From Gammaproteobacteria bacterium (GTDB taxonomy: Bacteria; Pseudomonadota; Gammaproteobacteria; Steroidobacterales; GCA-2729495): a stretch of DNA of 64,000 nt. The stretch's first letter is position 1; each line of letters opens with the position of its first letter. Made by a program: the position numbers and the translations under genes. The notes under the pieces were generated by a model. That model was not told the origin of the DNA. It saw only the letters and a program-made list of their open reading frames with translations, and made no database searches. Location of the stretch: contig JAUHYQ010000002.1 in the NCBI GenBank assembly GCA_030426355.1, positions 496,001-560,000 of the forward strand, read 5' to 3'. This document shows, piece by piece, positions 44,912 to 52,794 of the stretch.

Positions 44912-45637
44912 CTAAAGTTTGGTCTTTGGGATATCCATAAGTAGCCGGTCAAACTCCCGCTTGACCACGCTGTAGCATTCGCACACATGTGCCTCGAGTT
45001 TATGCCGGTCGAGCACTTTAATACGTCCTCGGCTGTATTCGATAATCCCTGATTTCTTCAAATTGCCAGCAGCCTCCGTGACCCCTTCGCGCCGCACGCC
45101 GAGCATATTGGCAATCAACTCCTGCGTCATGGTTAATTCATTGGATGGCAGGCGGTCGAGACTCAGGAGTAACCAGCGGCACAGCTGCTGATCCACGGAA
45201 TGATGTCTATTGCACACAGCGGTTTGTGACATCTGAGTGATCAGCGCCTGGGTGTACCGCAGCAACAGATGCATCGTGGGTCCGTAGCGATTGAATTCCT
45301 GTTTCAATTGCTGTGCCGGCAATCGGTAGCTAAACCCCTGACTCTGAACGACCGCACGGCTTGGTGTGGTCTCGCCGCCCATGAAAAGCGAAATGCCCAG
45401 AACTCCTTCGTTGCCAACAACGGCAATTTCCGCCGATGCGCCATCTTGCATGACGTACAAGAGCGATACGATGGAATCAGTCGGGAAGTAGACATGTTGC
45501 AGGTGCCCACCAGATTCGTAGAGCACTTGTCCGAGTTTCAATGGTGTCAGTTTCAGATGCGGGCTTATGCGCTCATAGTCGCTTGCAGGAAGGGCCGCCA
45601 GCAGGAGGTTTTGTTTAGGATCGGGCGGGTTTGCCAT
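44912..45637 (-). CDS. Crp/Fnr-family transcriptional regulator 2
   Basis: 241 residues. Same plan as its neighbour: sensor roll (GQVLYESGGHLQHVYFPTDSIVSLLYVM, AVVGNEGVLGISLFMGG), dimerisation helix, and HTH (LTMTQELIANMLGVRREGVTEAAGNLKKSGIIEYSRGRIKVLD), ending with CECY. Family members of this kind do not clearly bind cAMP. The perfect dyad site 5 lies 103 bases upstream of its start, which suggests autoregulation. Confidence 0.93.
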   Translation of the reverse strand: MANPPDPKQNLLLAALPASDYERISPHLKLTPLKLGQVLYESGGHLQHVYFPTDSIVSLLYVMQDGASAEIAVVGNEGVLGISLFMGGETTPSRAVVQSQGFSYRLPAQQLKQEFNRYGPTMHLLLRYTQALITQMSQTAVCNRHHSVDQQLCRWLLLSLDRLPSNELTMTQELIANMLGVRREGVTEAAGNLKKSGIIEYSRGRIKVLDRHKLEAHVCECYSVVKREFDRLLMDIPKTKL

Positions 45638-45739
45638 TTATGTGAACACCATGGTGAAAAAATGGCCTGAGCGGATTGGAATGATCGGGCTGCATCTGCC
45701 GCTCGGGTTGACTGTTGCGGTTTCAGTATAGGCCGAAGT

Positions 45740-45753
45740 GTGCGGTACCGCAC
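45740..45753. promoter_or_regulatory. Crp/Fnr-type dyad site 5, perfect palindrome GTGCG-GTAC-CGCAC
   Basis: 14-bp perfect palindrome in the divergent region between regulator 2 and the DUF4398 gene. Same 5-4-5 geometry as sites 1-4, but without the AGAC suffix. Confidence 0.7.
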
Positions 45754-45785
45754 CAAGTATGTGGCTTGACGGTTTACCAAGCAAA

Positions 45786-45799
45786 GTGCGCTGGCGTAC
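45786..45799. promoter_or_regulatory. Crp/Fnr-type dyad site 4 (GTGCG-CTGG-CGTAC)
   Basis: 5-4-5 dyad followed by AGAC, 66 bases before the DUF4398 start and 46 bases from site 5. Confidence 0.65.
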
Positions 45800-45865
45800 A
45801 GACGGGCGTCGACTTCATGCGGACAATGTCCCTTTACAGATAACTGCTCACTCTGGAGTGCTGCA

Positions 45866-46267
45866 ATGCTTATATCGTTATTAATAAACCCGCGCCATCG
45901 ACTGTATGTGACAGCGGCTTGTACCGCGGTCATGTTGTTTTTGGCTGGCTGCGCAACCATGCCGACGGCGCCCACGGCCTCGCTTGAGGAGGCGAAAAGC
46001 GCAATTCGATCGGCTGAAAAAGAAGACGCGAGCCGCTATGCCATCGCGGAGTTGGATGAAGCGCGGCAGAAACTCATTCTGGCTGATAAGGCCGTTGTGT
46101 CTGAAGACATGATTCTGGCTGAGCGGCTTGCCCAAGAGTCCATCGTAACTGCGCAGCTTGCCGCCGCGAGGACCGAGGCGAAAAAAGCCGAAGCGGTTAA
46201 CGAAGAAATGAGTCGGGGTGCGGATGCCCTGATTGAAGAAATGCAACGGGTCGGAGATCAGCAATGA
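45866..46267 (+). CDS. DUF4398-family lipoprotein
   Basis: 133 residues. Signal with lipobox VMLFLAGCAT, then DUF4398: a helical repeat SLEEAKSAIRSAEKEDASRYAIAELDEARQKLILADKAV rich in Ala/Glu. Such proteins often pair with OmpA-like ones. The next gene overlaps by 4 bases and carries a related segment before its OmpA domain. Confidence 0.88.
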   Translation: MLISLLINPRHRLYVTAACTAVMLFLAGCATMPTAPTASLEEAKSAIRSAEKEDASRYAIAELDEARQKLILADKAVVSEDMILAERLAQESIVTAQLAAARTEAKKAEAVNEEMSRGADALIEEMQRVGDQQ

Positions 46268-47184
46268 ACACAATTACTATCAAATATGCTCGCGAATGTT
46301 ATCGCGTCGCTGGAGTCATCGTCATTGCGGTAGTCGCTGCGTTCGCGGTTGCCAGCTGTGTAACAACGCCAAAGATGGCATCCGGCGCGGCTGAAGCGCG
46401 CGACAAACTGACGGTACTGCAATCAAATTCGAAGCTGGCCGATATGGCTCCCGTCGAGATCAGAGAAGCCGAGGCTTCCGTTTTGATTGCCGAGCAGCCG
46501 GTTGGCACCGATGCTGCATTGAGCAAGCACCGTGTGTACATGGCCGACCGCAAGGTTGAAATCGCGATGGCCAACGCGGCGACGCGCTACGCTGAAAGCC
46601 AACGCGCGGTCCTGAGTCAGAAGCGTGACCAGGTCCGTCTGGATGCCCGCACACGCGAGGCGGATAGAGCGAAGCGGCAAGCCGCAGAGTCAAAACTTGC
46701 GACCGAGGCCGCGCGCGTTGGAGCCGCCGCCGCGGCAGCCGATGCGGCAAGCAACAAGGCGGAAATGCAGCGGCAGATTGATCTGCTAAAGGCTGAAGCC
46801 ACAGACCGCGGTCTGGTGCTGACGCTTGGCGACGTGCTTTTTGCCACCGGTCGATCTGATCTGAAGTCGGGCGGAAACGGCACGCTCGACAAGCTCGTGG
46901 CGTTTCTTAACGAGTATCCCGATCGCAACGTTGCCATTGAAGGTCATACGGACGATGTAGGCAGCCTTGAAATGAACCAGACCTTGTCACAGCAGCGTGC
47001 AGATTCGGTCAAGAACTATTTATTGCAACAGGGTATCCAGCCCAGGCGATTGCTCGCTTCAGGCATGGGTGAGACCCAACCGATTGCGGACAACCTGTCC
47101 GCGAGTGGACGGCAGCAAAATCGTCGCGTTGAAGTGATCATTAAGAACCCGCCGTCGACTATTCCGACGGCCTCAACAAAATAA
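46264..47184 (+). CDS. OmpA-family lipoprotein with DUF4398-like N-terminal segment
   Basis: 306 residues. Signal with lipobox FAVASC, a helical Ala/Glu region related to DUF4398 (AEARDKLTVLQSNSKLADMAPVEIREAEASVL), a coiled coil, then a C-terminal OmpA domain (GDVLFATGRSDLKSGG, NVAIEGHTDDVGSLEMNQTLSQQRADSVKNYLLQQGI, RLLASGMGETQPI) that binds peptidoglycan. Probably anchors the outer membrane to the wall. Coupled to the gene before. Confidence 0.93.
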   Translation: MNTITIKYARECYRVAGVIVIAVVAAFAVASCVTTPKMASGAAEARDKLTVLQSNSKLADMAPVEIREAEASVLIAEQPVGTDAALSKHRVYMADRKVEIAMANAATRYAESQRAVLSQKRDQVRLDARTREADRAKRQAAESKLATEAARVGAAAAAADAASNKAEMQRQIDLLKAEATDRGLVLTLGDVLFATGRSDLKSGGNGTLDKLVAFLNEYPDRNVAIEGHTDDVGSLEMNQTLSQQRADSVKNYLLQQGIQPRRLLASGMGETQPIADNLSASGRQQNRRVEVIIKNPPSTIPTASTK

Positions 47185-47209
47185 TCAGAAGGGCTGACGG
47201 GTACAAACC

Positions 47210-47737
47210 ATGATAAGCAAACAACTTGTAATCGGCGGTATTGTTGGCGCAATAGCGGTCACCGCTATTGGTGCGACGGCCGGCTACCGAATGCTCGATT
47301 CGGCGACCTACGCAGAAGTATTGTCCGCAAAGCCTGTGAACAAAACAGTGTTCGTTCCGCGTGAGGAGTGTCGTGACCAGGTCGTTTCTGTGCAGCGTCC
47401 AACCCAGGATCCCAATCAAATCGCCGGGACAATAGCAGGCGCTGTCGTTGGCGGCATTGTCGGCAGCAAGGTTGGCGGCGGTGACGGCAAGAAGGTCGCC
47501 ACGGTAGGTGGCGCTGTTGCGGGTGGTTATGCGGGCAAGAAGGTTCAGGAAGGCATGCAAGACAGGAATGTCGACCAGGTAAGTGAGCGCGTTTGCGAGA
47601 CGATGCAGGACAGCCGGCAGGAGCAGGTTGGTTACGACGTAACCTATCTGCTCGATGGGCAGCAAAGCACGATTCGCATGACCGACGATCCAGGCAGGCG
47701 CATCCGTATCGAGAACGGCAAGCCGGTTATCGAGTAA
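47210..47737 (+). CDS. Glycine-zipper 2TM domain protein
   Basis: 175 residues. N-terminal TM (VIGGIVGAIAVTAIGATAG) followed by the glycine-zipper pair (IAGTIAGAVVGGIVGSKVGGGDGKKVATVGGAVAGGYAGKKV) and a small beta region (VGYDVTYLLDGQQSTIRM). Resembles the SlyB/OsmB type of envelope stress proteins. 25 bases after the OmpA-like gene. Confidence 0.9.
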   Translation: MISKQLVIGGIVGAIAVTAIGATAGYRMLDSATYAEVLSAKPVNKTVFVPREECRDQVVSVQRPTQDPNQIAGTIAGAVVGGIVGSKVGGGDGKKVATVGGAVAGGYAGKKVQEGMQDRNVDQVSERVCETMQDSRQEQVGYDVTYLLDGQQSTIRMTDDPGRRIRIENGKPVIE

Positions 47738-47827
47738 AGCCTATTTAGGAAATAGCAAACCCAAATGATGTCAGGTCGCATGTGACGAGCTGAAGATTTC
47801 AGAGTATTTACATTGGAGTTAAACAAA

Positions 47828-48382
47828 ATGTACAACAAGAATAGAATGATCGTTCAATCCGCAGTCATAGCAATCGTTGTGATGAGTTCGCTAAATTTCG
47901 CGAACGCGGCGACCTCGGACGACCTCGACAAAGATTCCAGCCAGGCGCTGCAGACCCTTTATAAGACGCAGTCTATGGCCGAGACTCTTTCAAAGACTGC
48001 AAAGGCCGTGCTCGTGTTTCCGAATATTGTCAAGGCAGGTTTTGTCTTTGGCGGCAGTTATGGTGAAGGCGAATTGATCCAAAGCATGAAAGTCGTCGAT
48101 TACTACAACACCGTTGGTGGGTCCTGGGGCCTTCAGGCGGGCGCGCAGTCATACGGCTACGCGATTTTTCTTATGACGGACGAAGCGGTGTCCTACCTGA
48201 GAGAGTCCAAGGGCTGGGAAATCGGTGTCGGTCCGACAGTAGTCGTGGTGGACGAGGGTGTGGCAAAGAACCTATCGACATCTTCACTTCAGGAAGATGC
48301 CTATGCGTTTATTTTTAGTCAGCAAGGGTTAATGGCGGGCATAAGCATCGAAGGAACGAAGGTTTCAAAGATCGAACGTTAA
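47828..48382 (+). CDS. SYLF (YSC84-related) lipid-binding protein
   Basis: 184 residues from ATG 47828 (GGAG 8 bases before). Signal peptide ending NFANAATSDD, then the SYLF domain (LQTLYKTQSMAETLSKTAKAVLVFPNIVKAGFVFGGSYGEGELI, SYGYAIFLMTDEAVSYL). SYLF proteins bind phosphoinositides in eukaryotes; the bacterial role is not established. Confidence 0.92.
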   Translation: MYNKNRMIVQSAVIAIVVMSSLNFANAATSDDLDKDSSQALQTLYKTQSMAETLSKTAKAVLVFPNIVKAGFVFGGSYGEGELIQSMKVVDYYNTVGGSWGLQAGAQSYGYAIFLMTDEAVSYLRESKGWEIGVGPTVVVVDEGVAKNLSTSSLQEDAYAFIFSQQGLMAGISIEGTKVSKIER

Positions 48383-48464
48383 AAAAACCAATTTAGTTGA
48401 ACAGACATTAATACGCAGTCATTTAACTGCGAGAAATTTGCGGAATTATTTCAAGGGAAAGTTT

Positions 48465-48788
48465 ATGGAAACTCAAGCAACAGGTCCCGTCGTTGATGGT
48501 AACGGATTACAAGACGCCAAGACGCAGCGATCTATTACACAAAGGGTTGCAAGCTCTGCGCACGAATCTATTGATAGTGCATCAGGAAAAGCTGAGGAAA
48601 TTGAATCACAACTGCGTGCGGGCGCTGTAAAAGCAGGTGCAAAGCTCGAGGAATCGCAGGAGGCGACAATCGCGCAGGTTGAGGAGTCGCTCACAAAGCT
48701 TGGTTCTTTTGTTAAGGGCAGGCCCATTGCCGCGGCCGGTATTGCGTTCGCGGCGGGTGTGCTGGCGACGGTGTTACTGCGTCGATAA
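48465..48788 (+). CDS. DUF883/ElaB-YqjD-like membrane-anchored protein
   Basis: 107 residues from ATG 48465. A helical, charged N-terminus (ESIDSASGKAEEIESQLRAGAVKAGAKLEESQ) and a C-terminal TM (GRPIAAAGIAFAAGVLATVLLRR), the layout of ElaB/YqjD ribosome-tethering proteins. First of the elaB-yqjE-yqjK order. Confidence 0.87.
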   Translation: METQATGPVVDGNGLQDAKTQRSITQRVASSAHESIDSASGKAEEIESQLRAGAVKAGAKLEESQEATIAQVEESLTKLGSFVKGRPIAAAGIAFAAGVLATVLLRR

Positions 48789-48804
48789 TTGATATAACCG
48801 ACTC

Positions 48805-49233
48805 ATGCATGCAACTACGGCAGCTAAGCCCGGTACAGCGAGTGACCAGGCGAGCATAGCGACACTCGTCGCCACTTGGATATCGGCGACGAGTGCGCGT
48901 ATTCGGATAACGACCGAGCTTGCGTTCGCTGAAGCCCGACTTGCGGCCATCAGCCTGACGCTGATGGTCCTGCTGGGAATGCTGTCCGCACTATTCCTGC
49001 TAGGCGCCTGGGCGCTTGTCGTGGCAGGGCTTGCAGCGGCAGTCGTTAAGCTCGGCGTTTCTTTATGGATCACTCTTTTGTCGCTGAGCCTGGTTCATGC
49101 GATCGGCGCATGGCTTTTGTGGCGCGGAGCAGTGCGGCTTAGCCGTTATCTCGAATTCGCGGCAACACGACAGCAATTCCAGCATGCGCAGGAGGCGGAT
49201 AATGACGTGGACAGCACAGCGACGTCTCGTTAA
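48805..49233 (+). CDS. YqjE-like phage holin-superfamily III membrane protein
   Basis: 142 residues with two TM hairpins (LAAISLTLMVLLGMLSALFLLGAWALVVAGLA; LGVSLWITLLSLSLVHAIGAWLLW) and polar ends. It belongs to the family of YqjE, which is usually neighbour to YqjD and YqjK. Overlaps the next gene by 32 bases. Confidence 0.85.
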   Translation: MHATTAAKPGTASDQASIATLVATWISATSARIRITTELAFAEARLAAISLTLMVLLGMLSALFLLGAWALVVAGLAAAVVKLGVSLWITLLSLSLVHAIGAWLLWRGAVRLSRYLEFAATRQQFQHAQEADNDVDSTATSR

Positions 49234-49489
49234 TTTGCTATCGGAACAGGCACACGATCAAAAACGTGAAGCCAAGCGTGTTCGCAATGCGCTGCACGAA
49301 TGGATGAGCAGCTATCTGGGCAGTCGTGAGGCACTGGTCTGGCTCTTCGCCATCGGCGCCTTGTCTGCCGCCGGTCGTTCTTCTGCGGCCGACAGCAGCA
49401 GCGCGCGACGTTTGTTAATTGCAGCCATCAATACGTCATTGCTGGCGTGGCAGCTGGTAAACCGCCAGTTTGTATTGAATAAAGTCTAA
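49202..49489 (+). CDS. YqjK-like protein
   Basis: 95 residues from ATG 49202, overlapping YqjE. Charged N-terminal helix (RRLVNLLSEQAHDQKREAKRVRNALHEWMSSYLGS) and a hydrophobic C-terminal region (LLIAAINTSLLAWQLVNRQ). Third gene of the elaB-yqjE-yqjK block. Confidence 0.75.
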   Translation: MTWTAQRRLVNLLSEQAHDQKREAKRVRNALHEWMSSYLGSREALVWLFAIGALSAAGRSSAADSSSARRLLIAAINTSLLAWQLVNRQFVLNKV

Positions 49490-49586
49490 AAAAGGCTCCT
49501 TGAGTAGCTTCTTCGTCGGTTATTCGAGAGGTGCGGTGTTGTCGTCTGCCTGAGTCATGGATTAGTAAAGCATGATCCTCAAGTAT

Positions 49587-50153
49587 TTATACAGAATTCG
49601 CTGCTTCTTTAACGGCTTGTATATCTTCGGCTATCATCATTGCCTGTTCTGAACGCTTAATCGCTACAGAGGAATATCGGGCAGCAATGTCGGACACTTT
49701 TGCATGATCGATTGCGGCAAGTGCGCGAAGCGCTTTCTGTAAGCGAATAGCAACTTCGACGCACGAAGCCCCGTCGCGGGCAATTGACTGAAAGGCATCG
49801 CAAAACATGTCATCCAGCGATAGTTCAGGAACGCCTACGCGATCAAACTGAACATCGGTTTCGGCAGTACTAGCCGAAGGCGACAGCCAAAGGCTAAAAA
49901 GCCGCACGAGAACGCCAATAATCATGATCGCCGTACCCGGATCGTTGACACTCGTCGATAGAGCACGAGAACCTATTTCTGCCAACGCGATTAGGCCGAA
50001 CCGCGGGTCTTCGTCAAATGTTCGACTGCGACCAATTACAAACGCGGACGCGATAGCCGCTGAGTCGAGTTCAGCAGGGTCCCCGTCAACGCAACTTTCG
50101 AGACCAACGGCAGCGCCACCAAGGTGACGACCACCTTCGATGCCGAAGATCAA
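49587..50153 (-). pseudogene. Truncated DUF2254 gene (C-terminal part)
   Basis: The product carries the DUF2254 C-terminal pattern (FVIGRSRTFDEDPRFGLIALAEIGSRALSTSVNDPGTAIMIIGVLVRLF, then the helical tail), but the N-terminal membrane half of this roughly 400-residue family is missing. The frame starts at a TTG just after an in-frame TGA. The first 20 or so residues (MIFGIEGGRHLGG) are antisense to the SRPBCC fragment and not part of the family. The truncation lies near 50085. Confidence 0.8.
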
Positions 50154-50225
50154 AATTCAATCGAGATGCAGCGGGATGGCAGGCAGGCGATTCTGAATAA
50201 TCTTAAGAGCTATGTCGAAGGATAG
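50064..50225 (+). pseudogene. 3' fragment of an SRPBCC/AHSA1-family gene
   Basis: Plus-strand frame reads VNATFETNGSATKVTTTFDAEDQ then EMQRDGRQAILNNLKSYVEG and stop. That tail, EMQR-x-G-x-QAILxNxxxYVE, is the C-terminus of AHSA1-like SRPBCC proteins. A stop (TGA 50061) closes the frame upstream, so only the end survives. It is not in the ORF track. It lies against the truncated DUF2254 gene. Confidence 0.7.
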
Positions 50226-50268
50226 CGCCTAACTTTGCTGCCCACGACTTTATTGCGTCGGCGTGCGA

Positions 50269-50290
50269 TGGTGCCCAGGAGAGGACTTGA
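50269..50290. repeat. attachment-site copy B (tRNA-Leu 3' end)
   Basis: TGGTGCCCAGGAGAGGACTTGA, the same 22 bases as the end of tRNA-Leu and as copy A. Common end of the two islands. Confidence 0.82.
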
Positions 50291-50379
50291 GCCCACACGC
50301 TTCCCAGCTTCGCTGAGCGCCTGTAACCCTTTGATTTAAAAGGGTTTGAAATTTCCTGTTAGTTCAGGAAGTTACCTGA

Positions 50380-50389
50380 GTGTACCACC
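50380..50389. repeat. Candidate integrase arm site, left
   Basis: GTGTACCACC, repeated at the right end (55584). It lies in a patch of related words (GTTACC, TGTACCACC, GTTACC). Placed inside the element near att B. Confidence 0.4.
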
Positions 50390-50646
50390 TGTTTGTTACC
50401 GAGCCGAGTCTTGGGTTTAGCTATACGTACAACGCCAAATTGGCTCAAGAGAACCCAATTACGCAAGATCTGCCCCAGAAATTCTAATTTCAATCAGTGA
50501 CTTGTCGATTGTTTGGAACATAACATGATATATACTCAACGGCAGTCGCAGGCAAAGTCTAGAAGAAATAATAAACGGACGCCTCATCGACAAATTCCCG
50601 TATTTTGCTGCGGCTTCTTTGCCGTCAGAAGAAGCTTGGGGGGAGA

Positions 50647-51969
50647 ATGCGTTTCAGACAGTTCGTGAAGCCAGTCATATCTTTATGCTTAGTTTTAACT
50701 TTGCAGTCTGTATATGCGAATGGTTTCTATATTCACGACAAAGGGGCTATTGCGACGGGCTTGAGTAACGCCGGCGTCACAGCACGTGCTGGCGACGGCA
50801 GCACGCTTTATTTCAACCCGGCAGGCATGACTAGGCTGCCTGCAATGCTGCAAATCGGAATCGATACGACATTCCCACGCGTAGATAGCGACAACGCGGG
50901 TTCTACTGCCGCGACACCCGGTACCGGTAACGCGGATGTCGCTTTTGCGGGTGGTTCCAGTAGTAATCCGATCGATCCGACACCCATACCTCACGTCTAC
51001 GCTGTTTACCCCGTATCGAATTCTAATCTTTGGCTAGGCTTGGCAATCACTGCGCCATTCGGCCTGGCCGTTGAATACGATGATGATTGGTTTGGGCGTT
51101 ACGACAGTATTGAGTCAAAACTGACAACAATTGATATTGCCCCGACATTGGCCTGGCGTATTTCAGATCAGTGGTCCGTAGGTGGAGCAATCAATGTCCA
51201 GTATGCCGATGGCAAGTTGACGACAGCCTTGCCCGACCCGCTCAATCTTGGTGGGCCAACACCGCAGACGGATGGGCGGAGTAAGTTGGAAGGGGATGAC
51301 TGGGGGCTTGGCTTTACTGTCGGTGTCCTGTGGCAACCGATGCCATCAGTAAGGGTCGGTGCAAGTTACCGGTCGCAGATCGATCATACGCTCGACGGTG
51401 ATCTGGAAATCACCGGATTAACCGGTCCACTCGATGGTTTTAACGGAAAACAAGGCGGGTCGACCGACATCGATTTGCCCGCAATCGCCTCGCTCGCCAT
51501 TGCTTACGAATGGTCCGATAAACTCACCAGTTACCTGGAAGGTAACTGGTACGGGTGGAGTAGCTTCGAGGAGATACGCGCAACCGTCGATTCTGGCGAT
51601 ACGGCTTTTGTTCGACCGCAAGATTACTCAGATACCTGGGGCGTAGCTGCTGGGCTCGAATACAAGCTAAATGAAACATGGGAATTGCGGAGCGGCATTC
51701 GATATGACGACACTCCAACGCAAGACGAATTTCGTAACACCGCTATTCCCGACGAGCAGTCTGTTATAGCTGCTATAGGGTTCTCTGCTGCCGTGACCGA
51801 GCGTTTCTATGTTGATGGGGCTTATCAGCATTTTTTCTATGCCGATGCCAGCGTTTCTGTTACGGAAGAGTTTTATAGCGGAACGCCACTGCAATCTGCT
51901 GTAACAACAAGAGCAGATGTCGAGTCTTACTCGAATGTCATTTCGATCGATTTGCGATATGAATTCTAG
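50647..51969 (+). CDS. OmpP1/FadL-family outer-membrane channel
   Basis: 440 residues from ATG 50647 with GGGGGAG just upstream. Signal peptide MRFRQFVKPVISLCLVLTLQSVYAN, then the FadL opening GFYIHDKGAIATGLSNAGVTARAGDGSTLYFNPAGMTRLP, the internal AITAPFGLAVEYDDDWFGRYDSI, and a C-terminal beta-barrel ending in aromatic LRYEF. FadL proteins carry long-chain fatty acids or other hydrophobic compounds across the outer membrane. First of three co-directional island genes. Confidence 0.94.
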   Translation: MRFRQFVKPVISLCLVLTLQSVYANGFYIHDKGAIATGLSNAGVTARAGDGSTLYFNPAGMTRLPAMLQIGIDTTFPRVDSDNAGSTAATPGTGNADVAFAGGSSSNPIDPTPIPHVYAVYPVSNSNLWLGLAITAPFGLAVEYDDDWFGRYDSIESKLTTIDIAPTLAWRISDQWSVGGAINVQYADGKLTTALPDPLNLGGPTPQTDGRSKLEGDDWGLGFTVGVLWQPMPSVRVGASYRSQIDHTLDGDLEITGLTGPLDGFNGKQGGSTDIDLPAIASLAIAYEWSDKLTSYLEGNWYGWSSFEEIRATVDSGDTAFVRPQDYSDTWGVAAGLEYKLNETWELRSGIRYDDTPTQDEFRNTAIPDEQSVIAAIGFSAAVTERFYVDGAYQHFFYADASVSVTEEFYSGTPLQSAVTTRADVESYSNVISIDLRYEF

Positions 51970-52035
51970 GCTTTCAATTCTTGAAGACCGGATGATGAGT
52001 CTGGGGAATAGGGGTGCAACCGCGGGAGTCTCAGT

Positions 52036-52794
52036 ATGACTGTAGGCTACATCGTAACGCTGATATTGCTTGCAATTATCAATTTCCCCTTCGTTATTGC
52101 AGTTGATTGGTACGTAAGACGTCCGAATACAAAGTTCGTTTACAAGGTGGAGCCCGAGCCTGGGCAAGTTTCAAGGGAAAAGCGCAGTGCCGTTATTACA
52201 ACGCCTGTCCACGCTCTTTTGCTTGGTGGGTTCTTTCTCTCCGGTTGGCTGGTGCCTGCGCCCGAAACCCTGCCGACAATCGCTTCTACTTTCTTAATTG
52301 TCTTTTTCTGGACCGAGATTTGGCACTATGTCTCGCATATCGCGATGCACACTAAACCGTTGCATTTCATTCATCGTGAGCATCATAAATCGATGCTAAC
52401 GAACCCTTGGACGTCGGTGTCTTTTTCTTTTCTTGAGAAATTCATTTTCTCCGCGGGGATCATAGGTTTTGTTGCTATCTTGTCCCATTGGATGCCGATA
52501 TCTTTCTACGGTATAGCCGCCTACTATGTCCTTTATTTCTATACCAATACGCTTGGGCACGCGAATTTCGAGTTTCGCAAGCCGCATTATTATGAGTCCT
52601 GGTTAGGAAAGCTTTTTAACTCTCCGTCATTCCATGCGATGCATCACGCCCGCTACACAAAGAACTACGGGCTTTTGACTCCTTGGTTAGATATTTTATT
52701 CGGCACTGCCTGGGAGGACTTCTCCCAGGTGCAGACACGAGCCGCAGAATCCAAGCCGTTAACTCGTCTTCGCGAAAAGGCCACTCCGATATGA
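52036..52794 (+). CDS. Fatty acid hydroxylase/sterol desaturase-superfamily enzyme
   Basis: 252 residues, integral membrane. Di-iron His boxes: HYVSH (in IWHYVSHIAMH), HREHH (LHFIHREHHKS), HANFEF and HAMHH (SFHAMHHARYTKN), set between TM helices (VTLILLAIINFPFVIAVDW, VHALLLGGFFLSGWLV, FSAGIIGFVAILSHW). Family members hydroxylate or desaturate acyl chains, sterols or ether lipids. Its stop overlaps the start of the FeeM-like gene (ATGA), implying a shared pathway. Confidence 0.9.
   Translation: MTVGYIVTLILLAIINFPFVIAVDWYVRRPNTKFVYKVEPEPGQVSREKRSAVITTPVHALLLGGFFLSGWLVPAPETLPTIASTFLIVFFWTEIWHYVSHIAMHTKPLHFIHREHHKSMLTNPWTSVSFSFLEKFIFSAGIIGFVAILSHWMPISFYGIAAYYVLYFYTNTLGHANFEFRKPHYYESWLGKLFNSPSFHAMHHARYTKNYGLLTPWLDILFGTAWEDFSQVQTRAAESKPLTRLREKATPI

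Larger units (their letters stand above)
40564..50290. mobile_element. Left (older) genomic island at tRNA-Leu, no integrase of its own
   Basis: Bounded by direct repeats of the tRNA-Leu 3' end: TGGTGCCCAGGAGAGGACTTGA at 40564 and at 50269. About 9.7 kb of envelope-stress genes and two Crp/Fnr regulators. No integrase lies inside; it would have been lost, or the cargo was moved with the right-hand island's enzyme. Broken DUF2254 and SRPBCC genes near the right end show decay. Confidence 0.65.
50154..50646. other. Island junction region
   Basis: 493 bases holding the SRPBCC remnant, att copy B, two hairpins (AACCCTTT-GATTTA-AAAGGGTTT and TTTCCTG-TTAGTT-CAGGAAG), a candidate integrase arm repeat and an AT-rich promoter-like stretch before the FadL gene. 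No intact gene. Confidence 0.6.

Noticed and set aside
47750-47800. GTCGCATGTGAC as another regulator site before the SYLF gene
   Set aside because: Partial dyad with different arms and spacing; not comparable with the five-site set.
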